A stretch of DNA of 64,000 bases from Bradyrhizobium diazoefficiens (GCF_016599855.1 NZ_CP067041.1:5766001-5830000), one strand, 5' to 3'. Positions 18,193 to 27,788 are shown, counted from the first letter of the stretch. Notes: generated by a model from the letters alone, not told the origin. Numbers and translations: made by a program.

Positions 18193-19563
18193 ATGGATTG
18201 GACTCCTACAATCTCGGAGCTCAGCGGGCCGCGTTATCAGCGCATCGTCGACGCCATGGAAGCCGACATCGCCGCCGGCCGGCTGGTACGCGGCCAGCAA
18301 TTGCCGACGCAGCGCGCACTGGCCAAGGCGCTCGGCATCGACCTGACCACGGTGACGCGCGCCTACACCGAGGCGCGGCGCCGTGGCATCATGGAGGCGC
18401 GCGTCGGTCAAGGATCGTTCGTGTCGGAGACCAGCGTACGCCGCGCCGTCGACCTGCCGCATCCGGTCGCGATCGACCTCTCGATGAATGTGCCGCCGCA
18501 TCCGCTGGAAGCGCAGCTCGACGAGCGCATCATCGCTGGCCTCGAAGCCATTCGTGCGCAGTCGGGCCTGACCGCGCATCTCAACTACCAACCGCCCGGC
18601 GGCAGCGCACATGAGCGCGAGGTCGCCGCGCGTTGGATGCGCTCCCGCGTTCCGCATGCGCATGCCGACAGGCTCGTGATCTTTCCCGGTGCGCAGACCA
18701 TCCTGTTCAACCTGCTCGCCTATCTCGCGCGGCCGGGCGACGTCATACTGACTGAGGCCTTCACCTTCCCCGGCATCAAAGCCGTAGCAGCGCAGCTCGG
18801 CGTCAAGCTCGTCGGCGTTGCGATGGATGACGGCGGCGTGCTGCCCGATGCGCTGGCCAAGGCCTGCCGCGCGCACAAGCCCAAGGCCGTCTATCTCATT
18901 CCGACGCTGCACAATCCGACCACGGCGACGTTGTCTGCCGAGCGGCGCGGCGCGGTTGCCAAGATCGTTCGCGACGCCGATACAACGTTGATCGAGGACG
19001 ATGCCTATGGGCTGCTCGACCGCTCGGCATCGCCGATCGCAAACCTGATCCCGGAGCGGACATATCTCGCGACCACGCTGTCAAAATGCATCGCGCCAGC
19101 GCTGCGCGTTGCCTATCTGCTGACGCCCGACAGCGGCGCGCAGCTTCAGATGCGCAGCCACCTGCAGGCGACCGTGCAGATGCCGGCACCGCTGATGGTC
19201 GCACTGGTGACACACTGGACCGAGAGCGGCATCGCCGACCGCATCATCACCGCGATCCGCAACGAAGCCGTCGGCCGCCAGCAATTGGCGCAGCGCGCAT
19301 TGAAGTGTTTTCAGTTCCAGGCAAAGCCCGCCGCGCATCATCTGTGGCTGCACTGGCCGGAGGGGCGAGCGGACGTCGCCGCGCATCTGCTGCGCAACGG
19401 GCTCGCGATCGTTAGCGGCGAGGCCTTCACGGTCGACGGAACATCGCCACGTGCCGCGCGCGTCTCGCTCGGCGCGGCACGCAACCGACCCGAATTGACG
19501 CAAGCCTTGCGCATTCTCGTCGGCGCGCTGCACAAGCCCGCCGACACCAGGCAGATCGTCTAG
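18193..19563 (+). CDS. MocR-type regulator (GntR winged helix fused to class I aminotransferase fold)
   Basis: 456-residue transcription factor. Residues about 8-78 form a GntR-type winged helix-turn-helix (LPTQRALAKALGIDLTTVTR); residues about 95-450 form a fold-type I aminotransferase domain with LHNPT (239-243), IEDDAYG and the PLP lysine in TTLSKCIAP (Lys298). Family members such as GabR, PdxR and TauR sense PLP and an amino compound. The divergent neighbour encodes DUF983, and a TSUP permease follows 45 bp downstream of the stop; either could be the target. The effector cannot be told. Confidence 0.88.
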   Translation: MDWTPTISELSGPRYQRIVDAMEADIAAGRLVRGQQLPTQRALAKALGIDLTTVTRAYTEARRRGIMEARVGQGSFVSETSVRRAVDLPHPVAIDLSMNVPPHPLEAQLDERIIAGLEAIRAQSGLTAHLNYQPPGGSAHEREVAARWMRSRVPHAHADRLVIFPGAQTILFNLLAYLARPGDVILTEAFTFPGIKAVAAQLGVKLVGVAMDDGGVLPDALAKACRAHKPKAVYLIPTLHNPTTATLSAERRGAVAKIVRDADTTLIEDDAYGLLDRSASPIANLIPERTYLATTLSKCIAPALRVAYLLTPDSGAQLQMRSHLQATVQMPAPLMVALVTHWTESGIADRIITAIRNEAVGRQQLAQRALKCFQFQAKPAAHHLWLHWPEGRADVAAHLLRNGLAIVSGEAFTVDGTSPRAARVSLGAARNRPELTQALRILVGALHKPADTRQIV

Positions 19564-19608
19564 CAAACATCTATTGATGCTGAGGGCGCCGCATCTGTGC
19601 TATGCGCC

Positions 19609-20400
19609 ATGAGGCGATCACGCTTCCGGATGGCCGCACACGACAGGGATTCATTGGTGGAAACGCTTAACTACGCGCTGATCCTGTTCGGCGCGCTGGC
19701 CGGCGGCTTCGTCTCGGGGCTGGCCGGATTCGGCACGGCGCTGATGGCGCTCGGCATCTGGCTCTACGTGCTGCCGCCCTCGCTCGCGGTGCCGCTGGTG
19801 CTGATCTGCTCGGTGATCGCGCAGACCTCGACGCTGCCCTCGATGTGGAAAAGCTTCGATCTCTCGCTGGTGTGGCCGTTCCTGATCGGCGGACTGATCG
19901 GCGTGCCGCTCGGGACCAAGCTGGTCGCCTCCGCCGATCCAAAAGTGTTCAAGCTCAGCGTCGGTGTGCTGCTGCTGGTGTTCTCGAGCGCGCTGTATCT
20001 GAACAAGAAGCAGTTCGCCATCACCTTCGGCGGCCGCATCGCCGACGGCGCGATCGGCTTCGCCGGCGGCATCTTGGGCGGGCTCGCCGGATTGTCCGGG
20101 CCGTTGCCAATTCTCTGGGCCAACATCCGCGGCTGGAACAAGCATGAGCGGCGCGGCATTTTCCAGCTATTCAATTTCACCGTGCTTGCGACCGCGCTGG
20201 CGTTGCAGACGGCGTCAGGCCTGGTCGCATTCAAGGTGGTCTGGCTCGCGATGGTCGCGTTCCCGGGCACGTTGATCGGCGCATGGCTGGGCGCGCGCGT
20301 CTATCACGCGCTGAGCGACAAGCATTTCGGCGACGTCGTGCTCGGCCTGCTGTTTCTGTCGGGCGCCACGCTGGTCTGGAACAGCATCGGCGCATTTTAG
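19609..20400 (+). CDS. TSUP (TauE/SafE) family sulfite/organosulfur permease
   Basis: Integral membrane protein with about eight hydrophobic segments; the N-terminal FGALAGGFVSGLAGFGTALM and the repeated GGILGGLAGLSGPLPI are the two half-repeats typical of TSUP proteins. Members export or import sulfite, sulfoacetate or other small anions. The start is uncertain: ATG 19609, ATG 19630 or TTG 19654 (which has AGGGA about 6 bp upstream) are all in frame. It follows the MocR-type regulator on the same strand. Its stop overlaps the stop of the convergent MATE gene. Confidence 0.82.
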   Translation: MRRSRFRMAAHDRDSLVETLNYALILFGALAGGFVSGLAGFGTALMALGIWLYVLPPSLAVPLVLICSVIAQTSTLPSMWKSFDLSLVWPFLIGGLIGVPLGTKLVASADPKVFKLSVGVLLLVFSSALYLNKKQFAITFGGRIADGAIGFAGGILGGLAGLSGPLPILWANIRGWNKHERRGIFQLFNFTVLATALALQTASGLVAFKVVWLAMVAFPGTLIGAWLGARVYHALSDKHFGDVVLGLLFLSGATLVWNSIGAF

Positions 20401-21800
20401 GCGGGCTCGCGCACCGGCGGCGCAACGAGTTCGGGCGTCGCCTGGTTCGGAGCATCCTGCCGGCGCGGCACCACGAGTTTCCTGAACTCGCGGCGCAGCA
20501 GCCACAGGCTCTGGACGGCCTGCAGCGTTGTCGCCGCATTCGACAGATACCAGACATACTCGATCCGAAACCCTGGCCGTGTCGACAGGAAGATCGCCGG
20601 CACGGAATAGGTGAGAACGCGCGTCGCCGAGCTCCACAACACCGGCTTGGTGTTGCCAAGGCCCTGGAACATGCTTGAGCAGGTGAAGATCAGCCCCTGC
20701 GCCACCATGTTTAGCGAGATCATCTCCAGAAACAGCAACGCGACCCTCATCGTCTCCGGATCGTTCGAGAAGCCGGCGAGCAACAGCCCGGGCTTGAGCT
20801 GCACCAGGATCGTGAGCGCGATCATCACGACGGTCGCGATCAGCGCCGCCTTAATAAAGGTCTCCCGCACCCGCTCGCCATTGCCCGCACCGAAATTCTG
20901 GCCGGCAATCGGCCCCGCCGCGAGAGCGACCGCAAGGGCCGGCATCTGGATCAAGCCCACGATGCGCGTGCCGATGCCAAATCCCGCCTGCGCCGCCGAG
21001 CCAAGATCGCGCAGCACGTAGTAGATCGCCGCCATGAAGATGAAGATCATCACGAACTCGCCGCCAGCGGGCAGGCCGACATTGAGGATCCTCCTCCACT
21101 GCCGCAGTTGCGGACGCCATTGCGCCGGATGGAAGGCGACGTAGCGCTCCAGCCTGCGGAAATAGGCAAACAGCATCAGCACGCCGATGAAGACCGCGAT
21201 CGTGCTTGCGAGGCCCGCTCCGGCGACACCGAGCGCGTATCCGGTGCCCCAGCCCGTGATCAGGACCGGCGCCAGCGCGATGTTGATGAGCACGGCGAGC
21301 ACCTGCACCAGCATGCTCGGCCGCACGATGCCGGTCGCCCGCAGTGCGGCCGCCATCACCTGCGTGACGAATTGCAGCGCCAGCGCCGGCATGAACCAGA
21401 GAAAATAGCTGGTGCCGGCCTCGATCGTAGCTTCATCGGCGGCGATCGCGCACATATAGGGGCGCGCGAGCACAAAGCCGGCGAGCAGCGTCAACAGCCC
21501 GAACAGCACCGACAGGACGACCGCCTGGTTGAATACGAGATTTGCATCGTCGCGATCCTTGCGGCCCACGGCATGCGCGACCAGCGCCACCGTGCCGACG
21601 CCGAGCATCTGCATCAGCGCGTTGACGAGGAAGCCCGCATTACCGGCCGCGGCAACGCCGGCGACGGCCGCCTCGCCGAGCCCGGACACGAAGTACAGGT
21701 CGACCAGCTGGCAGATCATGATCGTCATCATGCCGACCACGATCGGTGGCGCCATGCTCAAGATGTGGCTTACGATGGAGCCGCGCGTCAGATCTTTCAT
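20397..21800 (-). CDS. MATE family efflux transporter
   Basis: 467-residue multidrug/toxin antiporter with about twelve membrane segments in two halves. The N-terminal half has LSMAPPIVVGMMTIMICQLV then DLYFVSGLGEAAVAGVA; the second half has GLPAGGEF and the QNFGAGNGERVRE stretch, both usual in the family. MATE proteins extrude cationic drugs against Na+ or H+. Stop codons of this gene and the convergent TSUP gene share bases 20397-20400. It lies 46 bp downstream of the ABC exporter and may be co-transcribed with it. Confidence 0.85.
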   Translation of the reverse strand: MKDLTRGSIVSHILSMAPPIVVGMMTIMICQLVDLYFVSGLGEAAVAGVAAAGNAGFLVNALMQMLGVGTVALVAHAVGRKDRDDANLVFNQAVVLSVLFGLLTLLAGFVLARPYMCAIAADEATIEAGTSYFLWFMPALALQFVTQVMAAALRATGIVRPSMLVQVLAVLINIALAPVLITGWGTGYALGVAGAGLASTIAVFIGVLMLFAYFRRLERYVAFHPAQWRPQLRQWRRILNVGLPAGGEFVMIFIFMAAIYYVLRDLGSAAQAGFGIGTRIVGLIQMPALAVALAAGPIAGQNFGAGNGERVRETFIKAALIATVVMIALTILVQLKPGLLLAGFSNDPETMRVALLFLEMISLNMVAQGLIFTCSSMFQGLGNTKPVLWSSATRVLTYSVPAIFLSTRPGFRIEYVWYLSNAATTLQAVQSLWLLRREFRKLVVPRRQDAPNQATPELVAPPVREPA

Positions 21801-21846
21801 CTCACTTCATCCTTGACGACGTGACGGCCCCCTGCCGCCGCGCGCC

Positions 21847-23646
21847 TCATTCCGCTGCTGCGATATGCCCGAGCTCCACCACCTGGCGCTCGAACAGGCT
21901 GCGATAAATGCCGCGCGGCTTGGCCGCGAGCACGGCATGCGTGCCCTGCTCGACGACCTCGCCGCGGTCGAACACCAGGATGCGATCGAGGCTGCGCACC
22001 GTCGACAGCCGGTGCGCGATCACGATCGAGGTGCGGCCCTTCATCAGCCGCTCCATCGCCTGCTGGATCAGCGCCTCCGATTCCGAATCGAGGCTCGAGG
22101 TCGCCTCGTCCAGGATCAGCACCGGCGCATCCGCCAGGAAAGCTCGCGCCAGGGCCACGCGCTGCCGCTCACCGCCCGACAGCTTCACGCCGCGCTCGCC
22201 GACGAGCGTCGCGTAGCCCTTCGGCAGACGCAGAATGAAGTCGTGCGCATTCGCCAGCCGCGCCGCCTGCTCGATCGCCTCCAGGCTGGCACCGGGCCGG
22301 CCATAGGCGATGTTCTCGGCCAGCGAGCGGTGAAACAGGATCGGATCCTGCTGCACGATCGCGATCTGGCTGCGCAGCGATTGCTGCGTCGCCTTCGCAA
22401 TGTCCTGCCGGTCGATCAGGACGCGGCCGCCGGTGACGTCGTAGAGCCGCTGCACCAGCCTGACGAAGGTCGTCTTGCCGGAGCCGGAGCGGCCGACGAG
22501 GCCGACGCGCTCGCCGGCGCGGATCTTGATCGACAGTCCGTCGTAGAGCGGCGCGCGATGGCTGCCATAGTGGAACGTAACGTCGTCGAACACGATCTCG
22601 CCGCCTTCGATCGCGATCGGCCACGCGTCGGCGGCATCGGCAATTCCGATCGGCTCGTCGTGGATCGCCACCAGCTCCTCCATGTCATTAACTGAGCGCT
22701 GAAGGTTGTTGATGTGCATGCCGACATCGCGCAAATAAGCGTGGATGACGTAATAGCTCGTCAGCACATAGGTGACGTCGCCGGGCGAGGCATGCCCGTA
22801 CATCCACAGCAGCACCGAGCCGCCGATCACCGACCCTCGCAGGCACAGTAGCAGCGAGAGCTGCGACATGGCGGTGTAGTTGTAGCGGAACCAGGTCCGC
22901 CGCACCCGCACGCTCCAGCGCCTGATGACGCGGGCCAGCCGCGCATCCTCGCGCGCTTCCGCGCCGAAGGATTTCACCACGGCATTGCAGGTCAGCGCAT
23001 CCGCAAGCGTGCCGCCGACCTTGGTGTCCCAGGCATTGGAGACACGCGCGGCCGGCGCGATATAGCGCGTCGAGAACAGCACCGTCATCGTGATATAGGC
23101 CAGTGCGCCGAGCGCGATCACCGCGCCGAGCGAGGCCCAGTGCGCGCCGAGCAGGATCATCGATCCGATGAGCACGACCAGCGACGGCAGCAGCGCCAGC
23201 AGGATGGTGTCGTTCAACAGATCGAGCGCCCACATGCCGCGCGTGACCTTGCGCACGGTGGACCCGGCGAAAGAGTTGGCGTGCCAGTCGGTCGAGAAGC
23301 GCTGCACGCGCAGGAAGGCATCCTGCGCCACGTCGGACATGATCTTCAGCGTGAACGGCACGATCACTTGCAGCCCGGTCAGGCGCAACACCATCGAGGT
23401 CGCGCCCAGCCCGACGATGCCGCTAAGCGCCACCAGCGCGGCGTGGCGCGCATCGGGATCGGACGGACCGCGTGTCAGTGCGTCGACCAGATGGCCCGAG
23501 AACACCGGCATGAACAGGTCGGCGGCGGTTGCGCCGAGCAGGCCGATGGCGATGGCGAGCGTCCGCCCCGGCTGCTTCAGCCAGTGCCGGAACACGAAGG
23601 GCAGAACCACGCGAATCGCCGCGGGCTTTTTTGCAAGAACGGTCAT
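21847..23646 (-). CDS. ABC exporter, fused membrane and ATP-binding domains
   Basis: 599-residue half-transporter (type IV exporter fold). The N-terminal membrane domain has six hydrophobic helices; the nucleotide-binding domain has Walker A GRSGSGKTT (about residue 410), Q-loop IVQQDPILF, signature LSGGERQR, Walker B VLILDEATSSLD and H-loop IAHRLSTV. It probably acts as a homodimer; substrate unknown. Start ATG at 23646 (MTVLAKKPAAIRVVLPFVFR); the in-frame extension to 23775 is proline/arginine-rich and not convincing. A MATE gene follows downstream, suggesting a small efflux unit. Confidence 0.88.
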   Translation of the reverse strand: MTVLAKKPAAIRVVLPFVFRHWLKQPGRTLAIAIGLLGATAADLFMPVFSGHLVDALTRGPSDPDARHAALVALSGIVGLGATSMVLRLTGLQVIVPFTLKIMSDVAQDAFLRVQRFSTDWHANSFAGSTVRKVTRGMWALDLLNDTILLALLPSLVVLIGSMILLGAHWASLGAVIALGALAYITMTVLFSTRYIAPAARVSNAWDTKVGGTLADALTCNAVVKSFGAEAREDARLARVIRRWSVRVRRTWFRYNYTAMSQLSLLLCLRGSVIGGSVLLWMYGHASPGDVTYVLTSYYVIHAYLRDVGMHINNLQRSVNDMEELVAIHDEPIGIADAADAWPIAIEGGEIVFDDVTFHYGSHRAPLYDGLSIKIRAGERVGLVGRSGSGKTTFVRLVQRLYDVTGGRVLIDRQDIAKATQQSLRSQIAIVQQDPILFHRSLAENIAYGRPGASLEAIEQAARLANAHDFILRLPKGYATLVGERGVKLSGGERQRVALARAFLADAPVLILDEATSSLDSESEALIQQAMERLMKGRTSIVIAHRLSTVRSLDRILVFDRGEVVEQGTHAVLAAKPRGIYRSLFERQVVELGHIAAAE

Positions 23647-23973
23647 GGCGTCATCCGGCCGCTTTGGCGCGGGCCGGCTCCATCGATGGACGCAAGCCGG
23701 CCGCGAGGGCCGAGATGGCGTCACATAAAACTGACTTTGACTTGGGAAGCGGAGCGATCGGGAAAAAAAGCCCAATCGAAGCTGGCGGAAGTGGCCTCTA
23801 GCGGGCCGAAGACGTACCGAGCCAGACCATCATCGAGCGCGGAAACGCGATCTGCGAATGCGACGAAATCATGCAAATCTCTCCCCGGTTCGATTGAATG
23901 AGGTGCGCTTTATAGATGTATCGTTTGCTATTTGCAACGGGGCCAGCGCGAAATCACGCACGAGTGTTGCAAT
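23647..23973. other. 327-bp intergenic region upstream of the ABC exporter
   Basis: Between the start of the ABC exporter and the stop of the MFS gene, both on the minus strand. It holds the promoter candidate listed at 23909-23937 and an unusually A/T-rich stretch around 23900-23960. The promoter lies about 260 bp from the start codon, so a long leader is likely. I see no gene in it. Confidence 0.5.
23909..23937 (-). promoter_or_regulatory. Sigma-70-type promoter candidate for the ABC exporter
   Basis: On the minus strand TTGCAA (23937-23932), 17-bp spacer, TATAAA (23914-23909). Spacing is ideal and both boxes are close to consensus, in a locally A/T-rich patch of an otherwise G+C-rich region. 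Confidence 0.5.
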
Positions 23974-25560
23974 TTAGTGCGCGTCACCGCTGGCGCCGAA
24001 CGGCGAAGCCGGCTTGTGCAGAAGCGTGACCAGCAGGCTGAGGCCGAGATAAAACAGCGTCAGAATGAAGAACGCGTCGCCAAAGCTCATCACCACGGCC
24101 TGCCGGTGCACGATCTGGGTGAGCTGCTTCATCGCCATCAGCGTGGAATCGCCGAGCCCCTGGAACTTCTGCTGGAGCATGGTCAGGGTTTCGGTCGCGG
24201 TCGCATTGCCCCAGGTTACGCGCTCCTGGAGGCGCGTGATGTGCAAATCGGTGCGGTCGTTGAGCACGGTGTTGATCACGGCAAGACCGACCGCGCCGCC
24301 GAGATTGCGCATCAGGTTGAACAGGCCACTCGCGTTCTTCACCCGATCGGGCGCCAGTGTGCCGAGCGCGATGTTGTTGGTCGGCACCATTGCGAACATC
24401 ATGCCGATGCCGCGCAGGATCTGCGGCACGAGCAGCTCGTAGAAATCGTAGTCGCGCGTGATCCAGGTCATCTGGTAGGAGCCGATCGCGAACACGATCA
24501 GGCCGAACGCGACCATGTAGCGCATGTCCAGGCTCGCCATCAGCCGGCCGACCAGCGGCGCGACCAGGAACATGGTGATGCCGGAGACGAACATGGTCTC
24601 CCCGATCATCAGCGCGCTGTAACCGCGCACCTCGGCGAGATAGCGCGGATAGATGTAGGTCAGGCCGTAGAGGCCGATGCCGATGCAGAATTGCAGTGTA
24701 GAGCCGACGGCGAAATTGCGGTCGGTGAAGGTGCGCAGATTGACGATCGGCTCGGCCGCCGTGAAGACGCGCCAGAAGAAGGCGACCGCCGAGACGGCGC
24801 CGATCCAGGCGCAGATCGCCACCGACGTGTCCTGCATCCATTCATATTGCGGACCTTCCTCCAACACATATTCCAGCGTGCCGAGGAAGCCGGCCATGAA
24901 GAGCAGGCCCCACCAGTCGAACCGGTCGAGCAGTTCAAAATGCGGCTCGTCGAAATCGACCAGCGCGAGCACGCCGAGGGTGATGCCGATGCCGGGCACC
25001 ACGTTGATGAAGAACAGCCAGTTCCACGACATCAGATCGGTGATGTAGCCGCCGACCGTCGGTCCGATCGTGGGAGCCAGGGTCGCAACGAGCCCGATGA
25101 TGGGGCCGACGATATGGAATTTCGAGCGCGGGAACACAGTGTAGGCCGAGGCGAACACCGTCGGGATCATGCCGGCGCCGAGGAAGCCTTGCAGCGCGCG
25201 CCAGAGGATCATCTCCTCAAGCGTCGTGGCGAAGCCGCAGAGCAGGCTCGAGAGGGTAAATCCGGCGGCCGAGACGGCGAACAGAAGCCGCGTGCCAAAG
25301 GCGCGCGATAAAAATCCCGATAGCGGGATCGCGATCACTTCGGCGATCAGATAGGCGGTCTGAACCCAGGAAACCTCGCTGGAGCTCGCCGACAGGCCGG
25401 CCTGGATCTCGCTCAAGGAGGCCGAGACGATCTGGATGTCCAGGATCGACATGAACATCCCGAACACCATGATGATGAATGCGAATAGCCGCTTCGGCGC
25501 GATGCGCTCCGAAGCGGCGTTCGCCATCATGGCGGGTGAAGCGGTCGTGGCGTTCGCCAT
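23974..25560 (-). CDS. emrB: DHA2-family multidrug MFS transporter (EmrB/QacA type)
   Basis: 528-residue drug:proton antiporter with about fourteen membrane segments. Motif C of drug exporters is visible as APTIGPTVGGYI, motif A-like GRLMASLD, and the first helix carries MFGMFMSILDIQIV-type residues (FGMFMSILDIQIVSASL). It starts 28 bp after the EmrA-like gene ends, so the two form the usual adaptor-transporter operon, controlled by the divergent TetR regulator. The partner outer-membrane channel is not in the window. Confidence 0.9.
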   Translation of the reverse strand: MANATTASPAMMANAASERIAPKRLFAFIIMVFGMFMSILDIQIVSASLSEIQAGLSASSSEVSWVQTAYLIAEVIAIPLSGFLSRAFGTRLLFAVSAAGFTLSSLLCGFATTLEEMILWRALQGFLGAGMIPTVFASAYTVFPRSKFHIVGPIIGLVATLAPTIGPTVGGYITDLMSWNWLFFINVVPGIGITLGVLALVDFDEPHFELLDRFDWWGLLFMAGFLGTLEYVLEEGPQYEWMQDTSVAICAWIGAVSAVAFFWRVFTAAEPIVNLRTFTDRNFAVGSTLQFCIGIGLYGLTYIYPRYLAEVRGYSALMIGETMFVSGITMFLVAPLVGRLMASLDMRYMVAFGLIVFAIGSYQMTWITRDYDFYELLVPQILRGIGMMFAMVPTNNIALGTLAPDRVKNASGLFNLMRNLGGAVGLAVINTVLNDRTDLHITRLQERVTWGNATATETLTMLQQKFQGLGDSTLMAMKQLTQIVHRQAVVMSFGDAFFILTLFYLGLSLLVTLLHKPASPFGASGDAH

Positions 25561-25588
25561 GGTCTGACCTCGTAGCGCTCAGTGGCGC

Positions 25589-26905
25589 TTACTGCGGATG
25601 GATCATGGTGGGGTCGTCGAGATCGATCTCGCTGTCGGCGTCGGGAGCGCCCTTGTTGGTGTCGACGGTAGCGTAGACAGACATGCCGGCGCGGAGCAGG
25701 TGCTGCTTCGCAACCGACTTCGGCACGCGGATGCGCACCGGCACGCGCTGCACGATCTTGGTGAAGTTGCCGGTGGCGTTGTCAGGCGGCAGCAGCGTGA
25801 ACACCGAGCCTGCGCCAGCCGCGATGCTGTCGACGACGCCGGAGAACTTGCGCATGCCATAGGCATCGACCTTGATCGTCACCGGCTGGCCGGCGCGAAT
25901 GCGCTTAAGCTGCGTTTCCTTGAAATTGGCGTCGATATAGACGTCGTCGAGCGGCACGACATTGCCGAGGCGCTGGCCGACGGCGACAAAGTCGCCGGCG
26001 CTGACGAGACGGTTGGAGAAGATGCCGTCGACCGGCGCGCGCACTGCCGTGAAGGCGAGGTCGCGCTCGGCCTTGGCAAGCGTGGTCTTGAGCTCGGCGA
26101 GCTGCGCCTGCGCTTCCGCCTGCTGGGCCTTGGCAACATCGACATTGCTAACCGCGACGTCGTAGGCGGCCTGCGCGGCCTTGACCGCGGCAGCGCCCTG
26201 GTCGCGTCCGGCTTCCGAGGTCTCGAAGGTGGCGCGCGAGGCAAAGCCCTTGCTGCTCAGCGCCTGCTGGCGCTCATAGTCGAGATCGGCGCGCTTGAGG
26301 CCCGCTTCCGCCGAGACGAGCTGCGCCTTCGCCTGCGCGACCTGACTGTCGAGCGCCGCGATCTGGCGGCCGATGCGATCGATGGTGGCCTGCTGGGTCG
26401 CGATCCGGGTCGCGGCGGCGTCGACCGCAATCTTGTAGTCGCCGTCGTCGATGCGCAGGATGATGTCACCGGCATGCACCAGCGTGTTGTCGCGGGCCAG
26501 GATCGAGGAGATGTGGCCCGCCGCGCGCGCACCCAGCATGGTGTTGTTGGCGCGGACATAGGCGTCATCGGTGGAAACAAAGAAGCGGCCGACCAGCGTG
26601 TAGTAGCCGGCATAGCTTGCCGCCGCGAGCGCCAGCACGAGGCCGATCCCCATCATGACGAATTTGCGCTTGCCGGATTTTGGCGCGGCAGCTGCAGGCG
26701 CGCCGGGCGCGTTCGGGGCCGGCTGGTCGGTCGCGGGCTTTTCCGGCGCCTCGCTGGGGCGACGCTTGGTTTCTTCAGCCACACCGGAGCGCAACTGTTC
26801 GGCGAGGGCCGCGGATGTCCCGGTCGCAGTCTCATCGTTCGCCGAAATCGTCTCCACCGCTTCCTGGCGAAGGACGCGCGCAGCCTGGTCTCTCGATGTG
26901 GCCAT
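25589..26905 (-). CDS. emrA: HlyD/EmrA-family membrane fusion protein
   Basis: 438-residue periplasmic adaptor of a tripartite pump. Order: hydrophilic N-terminus rich in proline and alanine, one membrane anchor (MMGIGLVLALAAASYAGYYT, about residue 100), lipoyl half-motif, long coiled-coil hairpin (about 165-290, many Ala/Gln/Glu) and beta-barrel with VPLDDVYIDANFKE. The ATG at 26905 is chosen because the upstream extension would run toward the operator. First gene of the emrAB pair. Confidence 0.88.
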   Translation of the reverse strand: MATSRDQAARVLRQEAVETISANDETATGTSAALAEQLRSGVAEETKRRPSEAPEKPATDQPAPNAPGAPAAAAPKSGKRKFVMMGIGLVLALAAASYAGYYTLVGRFFVSTDDAYVRANNTMLGARAAGHISSILARDNTLVHAGDIILRIDDGDYKIAVDAAATRIATQQATIDRIGRQIAALDSQVAQAKAQLVSAEAGLKRADLDYERQQALSSKGFASRATFETSEAGRDQGAAAVKAAQAAYDVAVSNVDVAKAQQAEAQAQLAELKTTLAKAERDLAFTAVRAPVDGIFSNRLVSAGDFVAVGQRLGNVVPLDDVYIDANFKETQLKRIRAGQPVTIKVDAYGMRKFSGVVDSIAAGAGSVFTLLPPDNATGNFTKIVQRVPVRIRVPKSVAKQHLLRAGMSVYATVDTNKGAPDADSEIDLDDPTMIHPQ

Positions 26906-26981
26906 AAAGGCCTCCCCAACAAAAACGCGATCCGGAGCAGCCGTCGCACGGCCACAGTTCCGCTCGCCCACCCCAAATATC

Positions 26982-27004
26982 ATTGACCGAACGGTTCGGT
27001 CAAT
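26982..27004. promoter_or_regulatory. Perfect palindromic operator between emrA and its TetR regulator
   Basis: Arms ATTGACCGAAC (26982-26992) and GTTCGGTCAAT (26994-27004) are exact inverted repeats with a 1-base centre. Each arm also contains TTGACC, which can serve as a -35 box: rightward with TAGATA at 27006-27011 (17-bp spacer) for the regulator, leftward with ATATTT at 26980-26975 (17 bp) for emrA. A bound dimer would shut both promoters. Size and symmetry fit TetR-family operators. Confidence 0.8.
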
Positions 27005-27101
27005 ATAGATAATATTCCCGCGGAGGACCTACCGGCCTGAATCCTCTATTTGGGTTTCATGCTGCGAGCCCGATACGAAAACCTTCCGAGACGCTGAACC
27101 A

Positions 27102-27734
27102 ATGGTTGTAACCGACCGCGAACATCTGCACCTCCAGGAGGAGGAGAGCTCCAAGCGCCGCCAGATCCTCGCCGGCGCCCACAAGGTATTCATGGATCTG
27201 GGTTTTGACGGCGCCAGCATGGGCGAGATCGCGCGTGCGGCCGGCGTCTCCAAGGGCACCCTCTATGTCTACTTCGCCGATAAATCCGCGCTGTTCGAAG
27301 CCATCCTCGAGGAGGAGGCCCTGTTTCACGGCCAGGTCGTGTTCAACTTCGACCCCGCGCGCGACGCCGAGACGACTTTGACGGATTTCGGCCAGGCCTA
27401 TCTGCATCTGCTTTGCCGGCCCGGCGGCGGATCGGCGATCCGCACCGTGATGGCCATCGCCGAGCGCATGCCCGACGTCGGCCGCCGCTATTATCTGCGC
27501 GTGCTGGACAAGACCATCAACCGGCTGTCCGATTATCTCAAAGCCCATGTCGCCTCGGGCGATCTCGCGATCGACGATTGCGACCTTGCCGCATCGCAGT
27601 TCATGGAACTATGCAAAGCCTCGCTCTTCCTGCCGTTCGTCTTCCAGGCCGCGCCGCCGCCGTCGGAAGCGCGTATGAAAGAAGTGATCGACAGCGCGAC
27701 GCGGATGTTCCTGGCGGCGTACCGGGCGAAGTAA
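27102..27734 (+). CDS. TetR-family transcriptional regulator
   Basis: 210-residue repressor. N-terminal helix-turn-helix: RRQILAGAHKVFMDLGFDGA then SMGEIARAAGVSKGTLYVYF (about residues 19-62), followed by ADKSALFEAILEEE; the C-terminal ligand domain is of the AcrR type. It is divergent from emrA with the palindromic operator in between, so it very likely represses the efflux operon and itself. ATG 27102 (MVVTDREHLHL) is used. Confidence 0.9.
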   Translation: MVVTDREHLHLQEEESSKRRQILAGAHKVFMDLGFDGASMGEIARAAGVSKGTLYVYFADKSALFEAILEEEALFHGQVVFNFDPARDAETTLTDFGQAYLHLLCRPGGGSAIRTVMAIAERMPDVGRRYYLRVLDKTINRLSDYLKAHVASGDLAIDDCDLAASQFMELCKASLFLPFVFQAAPPPSEARMKEVIDSATRMFLAAYRAK

Positions 27735-27788
27735 AAGCAAGCGGCCGCGCGTTGCGCGCGCCGGTCCTGCGCCATTATATTGCGGGCC

